Below, piece after piece: positions 1 through 6,454 of a DNA stretch of 15,775 nt (position 1 is its first letter; every line of letters begins with the position of its first letter). The notes under the pieces were generated by a model. The model saw nothing but the letters and a program-made list of their open reading frames with translations, ran no database searches and had not been told where the DNA came from. This DNA comes from Chrysochromulina parva (lineage: Eukaryota; Haptophyta; Prymnesiales; Chrysochromulinaceae): positions 1-15,775 of the forward strand of contig PJAB01001276.1 in assembly GCA_002887195.1 (NCBI GenBank), written 5' to 3'. The translations under genes and the position numbers were made by a program.

Positions 1-24
1 CGCCTAGGGTTCGCGGAGGGGTTG

Positions 25-190
25 ACCTCGGAGGTCGGGGTCGGGGTTGGAGGGGGGGTGTTTTCCCGGAAACGACACTGAATTTCCTGGACTCGCTTCA
101 GACCCGACCCGACCCGACCCAACCTCGACCTGGGAGCCCAATTTTCATATCCTATCCCGCGACCCAACCCCCTCCGACCCGACCCCATAC
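25..190. repeat. GACCC-rich simple-repeat stretch
   Basis: Bases 101-120 are four perfect GACCC units. Degenerate relatives continue at 161-185, and a G-rich stretch of the opposite polarity lies at about 35-50. This is low-complexity sequence with no codon-like pattern I would trust, although it stays open in one frame. It forms the left flank of the 33-bp direct repeats. Confidence 0.6.
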
Positions 191-201
191 TGGAGAGTGG
201 C

Positions 202-234
202 GACGCGCCGTGTTGGGCGCTTTTCATATCGGAT
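202..234. repeat. 33-bp direct repeat, copy 1
   Basis: This 33-bp block recurs exactly at 550-582. It contains a small inverted repeat, GCGCC and GGCGC around GTGTTG, so either strand could fold a 5-bp hairpin. The last base is also the first base of the stop codon (reverse strand) of the small ORF at 235-518, so repeat and ORF abut exactly. Confidence 0.85.
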
Positions 235-518
235 CAATCAGGATAAACCCTGAGTTGTTCAAGGTCGACCGTGAAAGGCAATGTACCTGCGTCCCAAACT
301 GCACCATCTGTGTTTCTAAGTCCATAACCTGCAAGACCAAAATCTATTGCTGCTCTCATTCTCCGGATGAATCTTTGGATCCAATAAGCAAGGGTGTAAA
401 CTGGTCTTAGCACCCACTGCAACACTCCATTCACAAGGATAGGTCGATATTCATACTGCCGTCCACCAGCTAAGTTTACGTACAATGATGGGCGATTCTG
501 TGCCGACGCTGGTGGCAT
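234..518 (-). CDS. Small hypothetical protein inside a repeat-bracketed low-GC unit
   Basis: The ORF starts with ATG at 516-518 and encodes 94 residues. I do not recognise it. The middle (about residues 26-65) mixes hydrophobic and aromatic residues with a basic patch (RFIRRMR), which could be an amphipathic helix, and there is no signal peptide. It lies wholly between two exact copies of a 33-bp repeat. The bases between the repeats are about 46% GC by hand count, clearly lower than the GC-rich genes further right. It could be a decayed piece of a mobile or viral element, or a chance ORF. Only the ATG start, the composition shift and the fit to the repeat boundaries favour it. Confidence 0.3.
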   Translation of the reverse strand: MPPASAQNRPSLYVNLAGGRQYEYRPILVNGVLQWVLRPVYTLAYWIQRFIRRMRAAIDFGLAGYGLRNTDGAVWDAGTLPFTVDLEQLRVYPD

Positions 519-549
519 GTTTCACAGTAAGTTTAGAAATTACCGGTGT

Positions 550-604
550 GACGCGCCGTGTTGGGCGCTTTTCATATCGGATGACACGCTGTGTTGGGCG
601 CTTT
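550..604. repeat. 33-bp direct repeat copy 2 plus truncated third copy
   Basis: Bases 550-582 are identical to 202-234. Directly abutting, 583-604 repeats the first 22 positions with two mismatches (GACACGCT in place of GACGCGCC at the start). The head-to-tail arrangement and the exact long-distance copy indicate duplication or insertion rather than chance. Copies 1 and 2 start 348 bp apart. Confidence 0.85.
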
Positions 605-737
605 AGTAAAATGGCCTTGATCTCTCATAAAGTCGATCTTGCGCGCGCTCGTTGAGCCGGCGCATGTACGCCGCAACCACGTTACCTTGCGTTTCCAGGG
701 TAATGAGCCTCTGAAGACTACGAATGAGGGCTCGCAT
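603..737 (-). CDS. Doubtful short ORF (44 aa)
   Basis: The frame is open on the minus strand from about 968 to 603, but the only ATG giving protein-like sequence is at 735-737. The resulting 44 residues are rich in Arg and Leu and would form an amphipathic helix (start MRALIRSLQRLI, end ERSRPFY). A plus-strand frame over the neighbouring bases (791-991) also looks helix-like, so the coding strand is not decided. This may be an exon, a remnant or nothing. Confidence 0.15.
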   Translation of the reverse strand: MRALIRSLQRLITLETQGNVVAAYMRRLNERAQDRLYERSRPFY

Positions 738-790
738 GACGCGCCTTGCGCGGTGGCCGCCCCGCCGACCCGGGAACGAAGCTCGAAGGA

Positions 791-991
791 ATGGCAGCGA
801 AGTTCGGCGACGGTGTGAGAAGAATGATAAACTCCGTCCGATGGTGGTGTAGCCAGCGTCAGCAGCTGAAAGAGCTGATGAAAACGTCGGGGGAGCAGGC
901 CCCACGCCACCTCTTAGCCACCTCGTACGTCGTAGCTCTTGTAGGCCGTAGCCGTCCCAGCTCGGCACGCAGCGCCCTCAGACACCCGTGA
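791..991 (+). CDS. Doubtful short ORF (66 aa)
   Basis: An ATG in good context (GGAATGG) opens 66 codons, with a plausible charged helical first half (KFGDGVRRMI, QQLKELMK) and an unconvincing C-terminus. It stops at 989-991, two bases before the ATG of the next small plus-strand ORF. The two may be exons of one transcript, a frameshifted remnant or chance frames. I recognise no family. Confidence 0.15.
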   Translation: MAAKFGDGVRRMINSVRWWCSQRQQLKELMKTSGEQAPRHLLATSYVVALVGRSRPSSARSALRHP

Positions 992-993
992 CG

Positions 994-1194
994 ATGAGAG
1001 ATGCACTGGCTGAGGCGGCTCGCTTACGTGAAGAGAATCTCAAAATCCTCCAGGTCATGCAGTGGGGCCAACAACAATTGAGCAAGACAATAACGCAATC
1101 GGCGGGGTCACGAAGTGCGGAAGTCACGATGACCCCACCAGCGCAAGCAGAAGGCTGCTACGCTCGCACATCCAGCCAGCACATAGAAAATTAG
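994..1194 (+). CDS. Doubtful short ORF with amphipathic N-terminal helix (66 aa)
   Basis: The ORF starts at ATG 994. Residues 1-33 look like a genuine amphipathic or coiled helix (ALAEAARLREENLKILQVM), after which the sequence becomes polar and uninformative. An in-frame stop lies upstream at 949-951, so the frame does not extend left. It overlaps the 3' end of the minus-strand TM ORF that ends at 1108. Either one could be real, probably not both. Confidence 0.2.
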   Translation: MRDALAEAARLREENLKILQVMQWGQQQLSKTITQSAGSRSAEVTMTPPAQAEGCYARTSSQHIEN

Positions 1195-1248
1195 GGTGAT
1201 TAACGTGAAAGTATCTATGACGTGGCATAAACATACAACAGTTTGCAT
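1108..1248 (-). CDS. Possible small single-pass membrane protein or exon
   Basis: From ATG 1246-1248 this encodes 46 residues, most of them a hydrophobic helix (TFTLITLIFYVLAG onward) followed by a basic tail (RWWGHRDFR), as in a small membrane anchor. The frame stays open upstream to about 1434, where it overlaps another minus-strand ORF that also carries a TM helix but in a different frame. A spliced gene joining the two is therefore possible, for example a two-helix protein. No family is recognised. Confidence 0.25.
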   Translation of the reverse strand: MQTVVCLCHVIDTFTLITLIFYVLAGCASVAAFCLRWWGHRDFRTS

Positions 1249-1330
1249 GGGTGGGTGTTTACTACCTGAGGTAGAGTCGCTCTTACAAACTCGGTTCGCG
1301 CTGCCACACCACCCCAGATCGTTGAGCCAA

Positions 1331-1666
1331 TTATGTCGCTCGTCGATTGCCTCCCGTGCAGTGTGCGCCAAATACGACTGGGTCACACCAGGCCTCTGCG
1401 CGAGGAATGGGTCGCACCCTGTCGCCAGCGCGCGTTACCGGCACCCAGTGCTGTGCTACATCGATCAAGGAGAGCGAGCCAGAAAGTGGCTGCGCCGGGT
1501 GGTCTGCAAGCACTGCAAGCACTGCGACCAGCACGAGCAGCGCGACCAGCACGCCTGCCCAGCACTGCAAGGAGTCCGACGAAGTTTTGGTACGCTTATC
1601 GTGCCGATCCAGCAGACTTTTTTCAACATCGTCGGAGGCCATCACGTCAAATGCGAATCGAGCCAT
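1331..1666 (-). CDS. Possible single-pass membrane protein
   Basis: ATG at 1664-1666 gives 111 residues; a second ATG lies at 1640-1642. Residues 1-35 are charged and polar (DDVEKSLLDRHDKR). Residues 36-54 form a strong membrane helix (WAGVLVALLVLVAVLAVLA), and the rest is Arg/Pro-containing and less convincing. The start lies 141 bp from the ATG of the plus-strand zinc-finger gene, so the two would share a divergent promoter. The true 3' end may instead be a splice into the overlapping minus-strand frame that carries the other TM helix. Function unknown. Confidence 0.35.
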   Translation of the reverse strand: MARFAFDVMASDDVEKSLLDRHDKRTKTSSDSLQCWAGVLVALLVLVAVLAVLADHPAQPLSGSLSLIDVAQHWVPVTRAGDRVRPIPRAEAWCDPVVFGAHCTGGNRRAT

Positions 1667-1807
1667 TAGATTGCCAATTTTGGAATCGTAGCAAAGAAAG
1701 AGGGTCTCCACTCGCGAGTGCCTGCACTTTTGAAAGGTTCAACACGACGCGATCCAGGGCCACGTCGACCGATCGTCTCCAACAAACGACATCGGCCGGA
1801 ACATCGC
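1667..1807. promoter_or_regulatory. Candidate divergent promoter gap
   Basis: This is the 141-bp gap between the ATG of a minus-strand membrane ORF and the first ATG of the plus-strand zinc-finger protein. I see no clear TATA or CCAAT element. It is called only from gene arrangement, and the plus-strand frame is open through it. Confidence 0.2.
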
Positions 1808-2674
1808 ATGATGGACTCGTCGGGACTCATCCTATCGTCGATGCTGACGGCATCTGACATCCTGAGCAAGCTGTTCACGCTTTCTGTTTCTGCTGCTGAA
1901 GAGCGGCTCGGGCCAGATGCTGGATTGTACTTGGGCACCGCTGCTTTGGGCATGCTGCTGATGATGATCGTCTTCTGCTGCTCGTGCTACCGATCCGTAT
2001 CGTCTCGCAGAGCGAGGCAGAATAAGTCGAGCTCGAAGCCCGCGACAGTGACGGTCAAAAAGTCGAGGGCCGGTCAGGTGCGCATGTGCAAATTTTGTGA
2101 GGTGGAGATCTTGTCAAAGAAGGGCTTTCTAGAGGCCCACCTCGCAGGCAAGCGGCACGCCAAGATGGCGGGCGGGGCCAAGCCGCACGAGTGCTGGGTG
2201 TGGGTCGAGAAGAAGGCCGAGCCGGCCAGCGCCGAGGAGCAGTTGCAGGCCGAGGCGGAGGAAGCTGCTAAGCTGGCGGCGATGGCGGCATCGGATGCGA
2301 GCGAGTCCTGGCAGACGGTTTCGTCCAAAAAAGGAAAGGCCAAGAAAGTGGGCGGCTCGAGTGATGCCTCGCACAACGAGGAGCCCGAGGCAGTGCGCCA
2401 GCCTGGACACGCTGCTAGCCAGACGAAGCCGACTGCCGGCCAGGGCGGCAGTGGCCGTGGCCGTTACGGGCACGTGACCCACCACAAGAGATGCAATGAT
2501 TGTGGCAAGCACCGCGATCGCGATGGGGTCACCATCGAGGCGGATCCGGACAATGAGGGGAAGGGGTACTGCCTGGCGTGCTGGGAAAAGTTCCTGCACC
2601 CTCCCGAGCCTCTTCAAACGAAGAAGGCGGCGGAGGCAACGCCGCGCAAGCACGTGACGCACTGGAATAGGTAG
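1808..2674 (+). CDS. TM-anchored protein with U1/JAZ-type C2H2 finger and C-terminal zinc ribbon
   Basis: Starting at the first of two tandem ATGs (1808, 1811), this encodes 288 residues. Residues 1-38 are polar and mildly amphipathic. Residues 39-60 are a membrane helix ending in Cys (MIVFCCSCY). After a basic linker comes a C2H2 finger of the long-spacer type: C94-x2-C97-x13-H111-x5-H117 with HLAGKRH, as in dsRNA/RNA-binding JAZ and U1-type fingers. Residues 140-160 form an Ala/Glu-rich helix, then a low-complexity linker. C229-x2-C232 and C255-x2-C258 form a second zinc site. I infer a membrane-tethered, possibly RNA-binding protein facing the cytosol. The reading frame is open upstream to about 1718, but there is no better start. 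No family name can be given with confidence. Confidence 0.75.
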   Translation: MMDSSGLILSSMLTASDILSKLFTLSVSAAEERLGPDAGLYLGTAALGMLLMMIVFCCSCYRSVSSRRARQNKSSSKPATVTVKKSRAGQVRMCKFCEVEILSKKGFLEAHLAGKRHAKMAGGAKPHECWVWVEKKAEPASAEEQLQAEAEEAAKLAAMAASDASESWQTVSSKKGKAKKVGGSSDASHNEEPEAVRQPGHAASQTKPTAGQGGSGRGRYGHVTHHKRCNDCGKHRDRDGVTIEADPDNEGKGYCLACWEKFLHPPEPLQTKKAAEATPRKHVTHWNR

Positions 2675-2677
2675 ATC

Positions 2678-2736
2678 CTGGACTAGAAATGATGGAATTG
2701 GCCTAGGCTGGTCTAGACTGACGGAATTGGCCAAGG
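2678..2736. repeat. Tandem duplication of about 30 bp
   Basis: Bases 2678-2707 (30 bp) and 2708-2736 (29 bp) align head to tail, sharing CTGG, CTAGA and GGAATTGGCC with a few substitutions and one indel. The duplication begins four bases after the stop codon of the zinc-finger gene, so it lies in its 3' UTR. Confidence 0.75.
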
Positions 2737-2840
2737 CGCCGGATGAGGCGGCCGACGAGGCGCCTGACGTAACTGACGAGCCTGACGTGGCCGACGAGGC
2801 GCCTGACGAGGCGGCGGACGAGGCGGGGCCGATGAGGCGG
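2737..2840. repeat. Degenerate GACGAGGC-type tandem tract
   Basis: The tract is built from variants of GACGAGGCGCCT and GACGAGCCTGACG. A 19-bp segment is repeated exactly at 2751-2769 and 2790-2808, a 39-bp period. It is simple-sequence DNA with high GC, probably in the 3' UTR of the upstream gene. Confidence 0.65.
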
Positions 2841-3249
2841 CACCGACCCTGTCGGAGCTCGAGGCGGCGGGCAACATCGCGCCAACGATCGTGCCCCGGC
2901 GCCTATTATGTAACAGTTATTCTCACAATGTAGAATGTATGTACACCGGCCAGCGCCAAAATACTACATGTGATCATGGTACTCAATCTCTTAAAGGAAC
3001 CCCGGGAGCGGCGGATGATGTCTGCAGTCTGCGGCTTGAGGTACCAGTTAAGGTACCGGTAAGAGGCCATGTAAAAGGCTCGTGTTTGAGGGAACCACTA
3101 ATTCATAGTCCACGAATTCCACGGAAAGTGCCCGAGCGAGATCGGTGCTCATGACGTCTCGAATTGTGTTATCTCTGAGGCACTCTTTCACACCGTGGGC
3201 GTGCTCGCATTTCCTGTGCCGTTGTGGTGACCTGCATCCGGCCGCCGCC

Positions 3250-3804
3250 ATGCCGCTCCGCCACATTGAGGCTGCCGCCCGGGCCCGCGAGCGCGAGTTA
3301 CATCTCGAGCGCTTGAAGAGTATTACGCAAGGGAAGCACTACGCAAGCATTACACAGAGGCCGATGAGCGCAGCAGCCTCCGCGGCACCGTGGAAGGCGC
3401 CTTCCCTTCCAAAGCCGGCGCCCCGTGCTCCTACGCACGGGCCCCGAGCCACTCTTTACAGCCGTGGAGGATCGGCCGGAGTAGCCGTGGAGGTTCGGCT
3501 CGAGCAGCTATCCCACGCTCAACGCATGCATGATCTGATGCGGGGCACTTCCAGGAAGTTGGCGAAGCATCGCGAGCTTGCGCAGAGTGCCGGGCGAGCT
3601 GCCCTGGGAACTGCGGCCGCACGGCGACGAATCCAGGCGAATATTGAAAAGGAGAACGTGGTCCTACGCCGCCACATCCGAACGGCGACGCCAAAATTGG
3701 CCTCACCCTCTGAGATCGCGTTGATTGCAGGCGGGCGCAAAGCTAAAGCGAGTGGTGGTGCTGGGCAGGATCAGGATGAGGTTGAGGAGGACGGTGACAA
3801 GTAG
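3250..3804 (+). CDS. Charged helical protein, weakly CFAP97/hemingway-like
   Basis: The start is taken at the ATG in a perfect Kozak context (GCCGCCATG), giving 184 residues. An in-frame ATG at 3151 would add 33 residues of poor quality. Residues 1-30 are a charged helix (ARARERELHLERLK). Residues 44-68 are Pro/Ala-rich linker. Residues 83-145 form a long basic helix ending in IEKENVVLRRHI, and the last 15 residues are acidic. The 'IE-x-EN-x2-L' helix resembles the tail of the CFAP97/hemingway domain of ciliary proteins, which would suit a flagellate alga. That comparison is weak and the upstream half of the domain is not evident. No membrane segment. Confidence 0.6.
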   Translation: MPLRHIEAAARARERELHLERLKSITQGKHYASITQRPMSAAASAAPWKAPSLPKPAPRAPTHGPRATLYSRGGSAGVAVEVRLEQLSHAQRMHDLMRGTSRKLAKHRELAQSAGRAALGTAAARRRIQANIEKENVVLRRHIRTATPKLASPSEIALIAGGRKAKASGGAGQDQDEVEEDGDK

Positions 3805-4161
3805 CAAGTGCGAGCATGCATCATTTACGTTAAAAATCGGATCTTCTTCACCCGACCAGGGGCCAGCGTACTGCCGCGACCTGACAGGCTGTCCCTCAGT
3901 CCCTGTGAGGGCGCTGTGCGCGACGTCCGACGATGCACGACCGCGCGTCCGCTACGCGCCCATTCGGCAAACATGTTTGTCTCCTTGGGCCGCGCGACTC
4001 CACACTGTTATCAGGAACTCGTTCAAACTCGTTGAAGTTTGACGAACTTTGAGATCGGTCCGGGTGCCGCCACTGCCCGCCCGCCCCTAACGCTGGACCA
4101 CAGGTGTCACTGGGTGCGTGCAGTGAGAGAGGCAGGCAGGACCAAAAATTCCAGCATTGGG
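3805..4161. other. Intergenic spacer upstream of the DUF2252 gene
   Basis: These 357 bp should hold the 3' UTR of the upstream gene and the promoter and 5' UTR of the DUF2252 gene. The DUF2252 frame is open leftward to about 4039 but has no ATG there. The main structure is a small hairpin at 4023-4042. I see no gene. Confidence 0.6.
4023..4042. promoter_or_regulatory. Small perfect inverted repeat
   Basis: TCAAACT (4023-4029) and AGTTTGA (4036-4042) are perfect 7-bp arms around CGTTGA. They sit in an AT-richer patch with repeated AACTCGTT just to the left, 120 bp before the DUF2252 start codon. This could be a factor-binding palindrome or a 5' UTR hairpin; function unproven. Confidence 0.35.
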
Positions 4162-5916
4162 ATGCTGGGCTACGCAGATCCGGAAGAAGCGCGCACGTCG
4201 CTGCTAGATGGCGGCGGCGGCGGTCGGTCGAGGAGTCGCAGGATGGTGGCACTGGCTACGGTGGGGTTCCTCGTCTTTGGCTCGGGCGCGCTTCTGGTTC
4301 GCACCTTGACGTCACAGCCACCTCAATTGTCAGTCTATGCTTATGGCCTCACCCAGATTCTCGAAGATGACGCCAAAATTGATCCCCAGAAGCCCCAAGC
4401 GCAGAAGCGCTGCGAGCACGTCATTGAGCGCACCATTACGAGAAACTTTGGAAAGTCGCTGAAGACGCTCCAGGAGCAGTTCGCGCTGCAGTCCACGGAT
4501 GCCAACTACTATTACCGTGGCGTCGCCTACCTCTTCTGGGAAGACTTTGTGACCAAGGGCTGGGGTGAGTTCAACTTGACGAAGATAGTACCTTCGGCGC
4601 GACTCGCCGATGGCTCGCCGCTCAGCCGCACGAGCACGTGGACGTGGATCACAGGGGACCAGCACCTCTCCAACTTTGGTGCATGGAAGAATCGGCACGG
4701 CGAGGTCGTCTTCAGCGTCAACGACTTCGACGAAGCAGTGATCTACGACTTCCAAATCGACATTTGGCGCGTGGCTGTCTCGATCTTCGACCACGCGATC
4801 ACCAACGGGCTCAGCTATGAGGATGCCGCGAAGGCCGTCGTCGCGTTCACCGACGAGTATGTGGGGAAGGTCAAGGGATACTTGAACAACGAGGACGCGC
4901 TGCTGCACGAGCTGACAGCGGCGAATGTGGGCAAGCAGGCGGTCGAGTTGAAGCAGTTCCTTGAGGACGTGATGAGCCAGGAGTCGGTGCACAAGCAGCT
5001 GAACAAGTTCACCATCAAAGGCGATGACGGAAAGCGTCACTTCTTTATTGATGAGTCAACGAAACTTGAGAAGGTCTCGCCCGATCTCCGGCAGGAGATC
5101 GAGCGCGCCATGGGGAAGCGCATGTACGGTGCGACACTCCAGAAGATAGGATGGATGGCGAAGGAGTGGAACGATGACGACTTCAAGGTGCTTGACGTGG
5201 CGAAGCGCGTCGGCTCGGGTGACGGTTCTTTTGGCGTCAGCCGCTACTACGTGCTGATCGCCGGCACGGATACCCTCGTCAACCAGGTCCTCAAGACTGA
5301 TCCGATCGACGGTGTGATCCTCGACGTGAAATTCGTCCCCACGCCCGCGGTGCGAGCGGTCCTCTCCGAGCAGGACTGGCCCTGGTATGAGACCCTCTTC
5401 GTCAACGAAGGATCGCGCGTCATCGAGGCGCAGCGCCGTCTGACCAGCTACACCGACCCGTACACCGGCTACGTGACCATCCGCGGCGCGGTGCACTCGG
5501 TGCGACAGCGCTCGCCCTGGAAGGCCAGCCTCGACTTCGGCACCCTCGATCCGAGCAATTACGAGGCGACGGTGCGCGAGGTCGCGGGCGTCACCGCCAC
5601 CTCCCACGTGCGTGCCACGGTCGGCAACGCGCCCGTGCGGTTCAAAGACGTCATCGGCGCCGCGCTCTCCTCAACCGAAGCACGCGCACAGTGGGGTGCG
5701 GCGGTGGCGCGCACAGCGGCCGCCTACCGAAAGCAGGTGCTCCTCGACTTTGAGTGCTTCAAGGATTGGGTCGACAAGGGCTCCCCGCTCTCCGCCTTCA
5801 ACGAGGCCGACAGCTTCGACTTGAAAATGGAAAATGGCGCGCTGCCGGCGCAAGGCGCGAAAAGGGATTGCTCGGAACAAACCGTGGTTCCGCAGCCCCA
5901 GCCCCCCGTGCCATGA
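4162..5916 (+). CDS. Membrane-anchored DUF2252 family protein
   Basis: The first in-frame ATG is at 4162, giving 584 residues. A polar and basic start (residues 1-27) is followed by a hydrophobic segment at about 28-47 (ALATVGFLVFGSGALL), which fits a signal anchor. The DUF2252 domain then fills residues 85-540. Its conserved blocks are visible: YRGVAYLFWEDF (118-129), GDQHLSNFG (165-173), NDFDE (187-191), the DIWRVAVSI helix, VIEAQRRLTSYTDPYTGY (420-437) and VRQRSPWK (447-454). The family is common in bacteria and of unknown function. GDxHxxNFG and NDFDE are arranged like the catalytic and metal-binding loops of aminoglycoside-phosphotransferase-like kinases, so phosphotransfer is possible (inference). 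The C-terminus is Pro/Gln-rich. The anchor suggests a lumenal or extracellular domain. Confidence 0.85.
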   Translation: MLGYADPEEARTSLLDGGGGGRSRSRRMVALATVGFLVFGSGALLVRTLTSQPPQLSVYAYGLTQILEDDAKIDPQKPQAQKRCEHVIERTITRNFGKSLKTLQEQFALQSTDANYYYRGVAYLFWEDFVTKGWGEFNLTKIVPSARLADGSPLSRTSTWTWITGDQHLSNFGAWKNRHGEVVFSVNDFDEAVIYDFQIDIWRVAVSIFDHAITNGLSYEDAAKAVVAFTDEYVGKVKGYLNNEDALLHELTAANVGKQAVELKQFLEDVMSQESVHKQLNKFTIKGDDGKRHFFIDESTKLEKVSPDLRQEIERAMGKRMYGATLQKIGWMAKEWNDDDFKVLDVAKRVGSGDGSFGVSRYYVLIAGTDTLVNQVLKTDPIDGVILDVKFVPTPAVRAVLSEQDWPWYETLFVNEGSRVIEAQRRLTSYTDPYTGYVTIRGAVHSVRQRSPWKASLDFGTLDPSNYEATVREVAGVTATSHVRATVGNAPVRFKDVIGAALSSTEARAQWGAAVARTAAAYRKQVLLDFECFKDWVDKGSPLSAFNEADSFDLKMENGALPAQGAKRDCSEQTVVPQPQPPVP

Positions 5917-6454
5917 ACTCACGATCGCGCGATGATGAAAACTTAGGCGCGGTTGCGGCGCGTTGGTCCGTGAACCGTTGAAAAGCATAACTTTAAGTTG
6001 TTAGAGTGTAACCGAAGGCAGCCACAGGAGGTGCGCCATACGCCCATCGTTCACGTTCCGCGCTTGGGCTTGCGGTTGCGCGCGCGTCGGCGGGCGTGTA
6101 GGCCGGGGGTTGAATCGCGATGCGATGAGCAGTCGGAGGTCGGGTTCGGGTGTGCGCGAATCTGAAATATCAGCTGACACTCCGTGTGGACACCGCGAAT
6201 GAAACCCCTCCGCCTCCCGTCTCCCGTCGCGTGGCGCCACAAGGACGACGTGCCGGAGAACTCAGAAGCGGCAAAAAGCGCAGACCGTTTCATTCATCAT
6301 TGGCACGGCTTCCACAGGACCCCACAGGACATGCACACGCGCACGCGTCACACGGCATGACGCCCAGACCCGCCGGGAGCGTGCGGATGTATGAGTGTCT
6401 GGGCGCGCGCACGAGCGTCCCGGCGTCGCGCTCCGGCAGGTGGCAGGTGGCGGC
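5917..6454. other. Convergent 3' intergenic region
   Basis: This 538-bp stretch lies between the stop codons of the DUF2252 gene and the minus-strand NHL gene, so it should hold two 3' UTRs. An AT-richer patch near 5975-6011 contains TGTAA at 6007-6011, 91 bp after the DUF2252 stop, a possible but unproven polyadenylation element. Small ORFs in it are Arg/Pro-rich and unconvincing. No gene seen. Confidence 0.6.

Larger units (their letters stand above)
2675..3249. other. Non-coding spacer with tandem repeats
   Basis: These 575 bp separate two plus-strand genes. They hold a roughly 30-bp tandem duplication (2678-2736), a degenerate GACGAGGC-type repeat tract (2737-2840), an AT-richer stretch with a TGTAA at 2909-2913 that might belong to the upstream gene's 3' end, and a short repeated AGGTACC motif near 3038-3062. 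An ORF of acidic repeats (PDEAADEAPDV) runs through the tract but starts without ATG context and decays into Arg-rich sequence. I do not call it a gene. Confidence 0.6.

Noticed and set aside
522..534. TCACAGTAAGTTT shared with 10759-10771
   Set aside because: A single 13-bp match in a 15.8-kb window is expected by chance.
202..604. CRISPR-like array
   Set aside because: Only two full copies plus one truncated copy with unequal spacing (315 bp and zero), in a eukaryotic context.
2129..2734. 201-aa minus-strand open frame opposite the zinc-finger gene
   Set aside because: It is the antisense of a well-supported gene, rich in Arg/Leu as expected from GC-rich shadow frames, with no domain.
2727..2933. 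ORF of acidic DEAADEAPDV repeats
   Set aside because: It arises from a degenerate tandem DNA repeat, decays into Arg-rich sequence and has no independent sign of being translated.
4330..5040. 236-aa minus-strand open frame within the DUF2252 gene
   Set aside because: Antisense shadow; the plus strand carries the clear DUF2252 blocks. The same holds for 5056-5607 on the minus strand.
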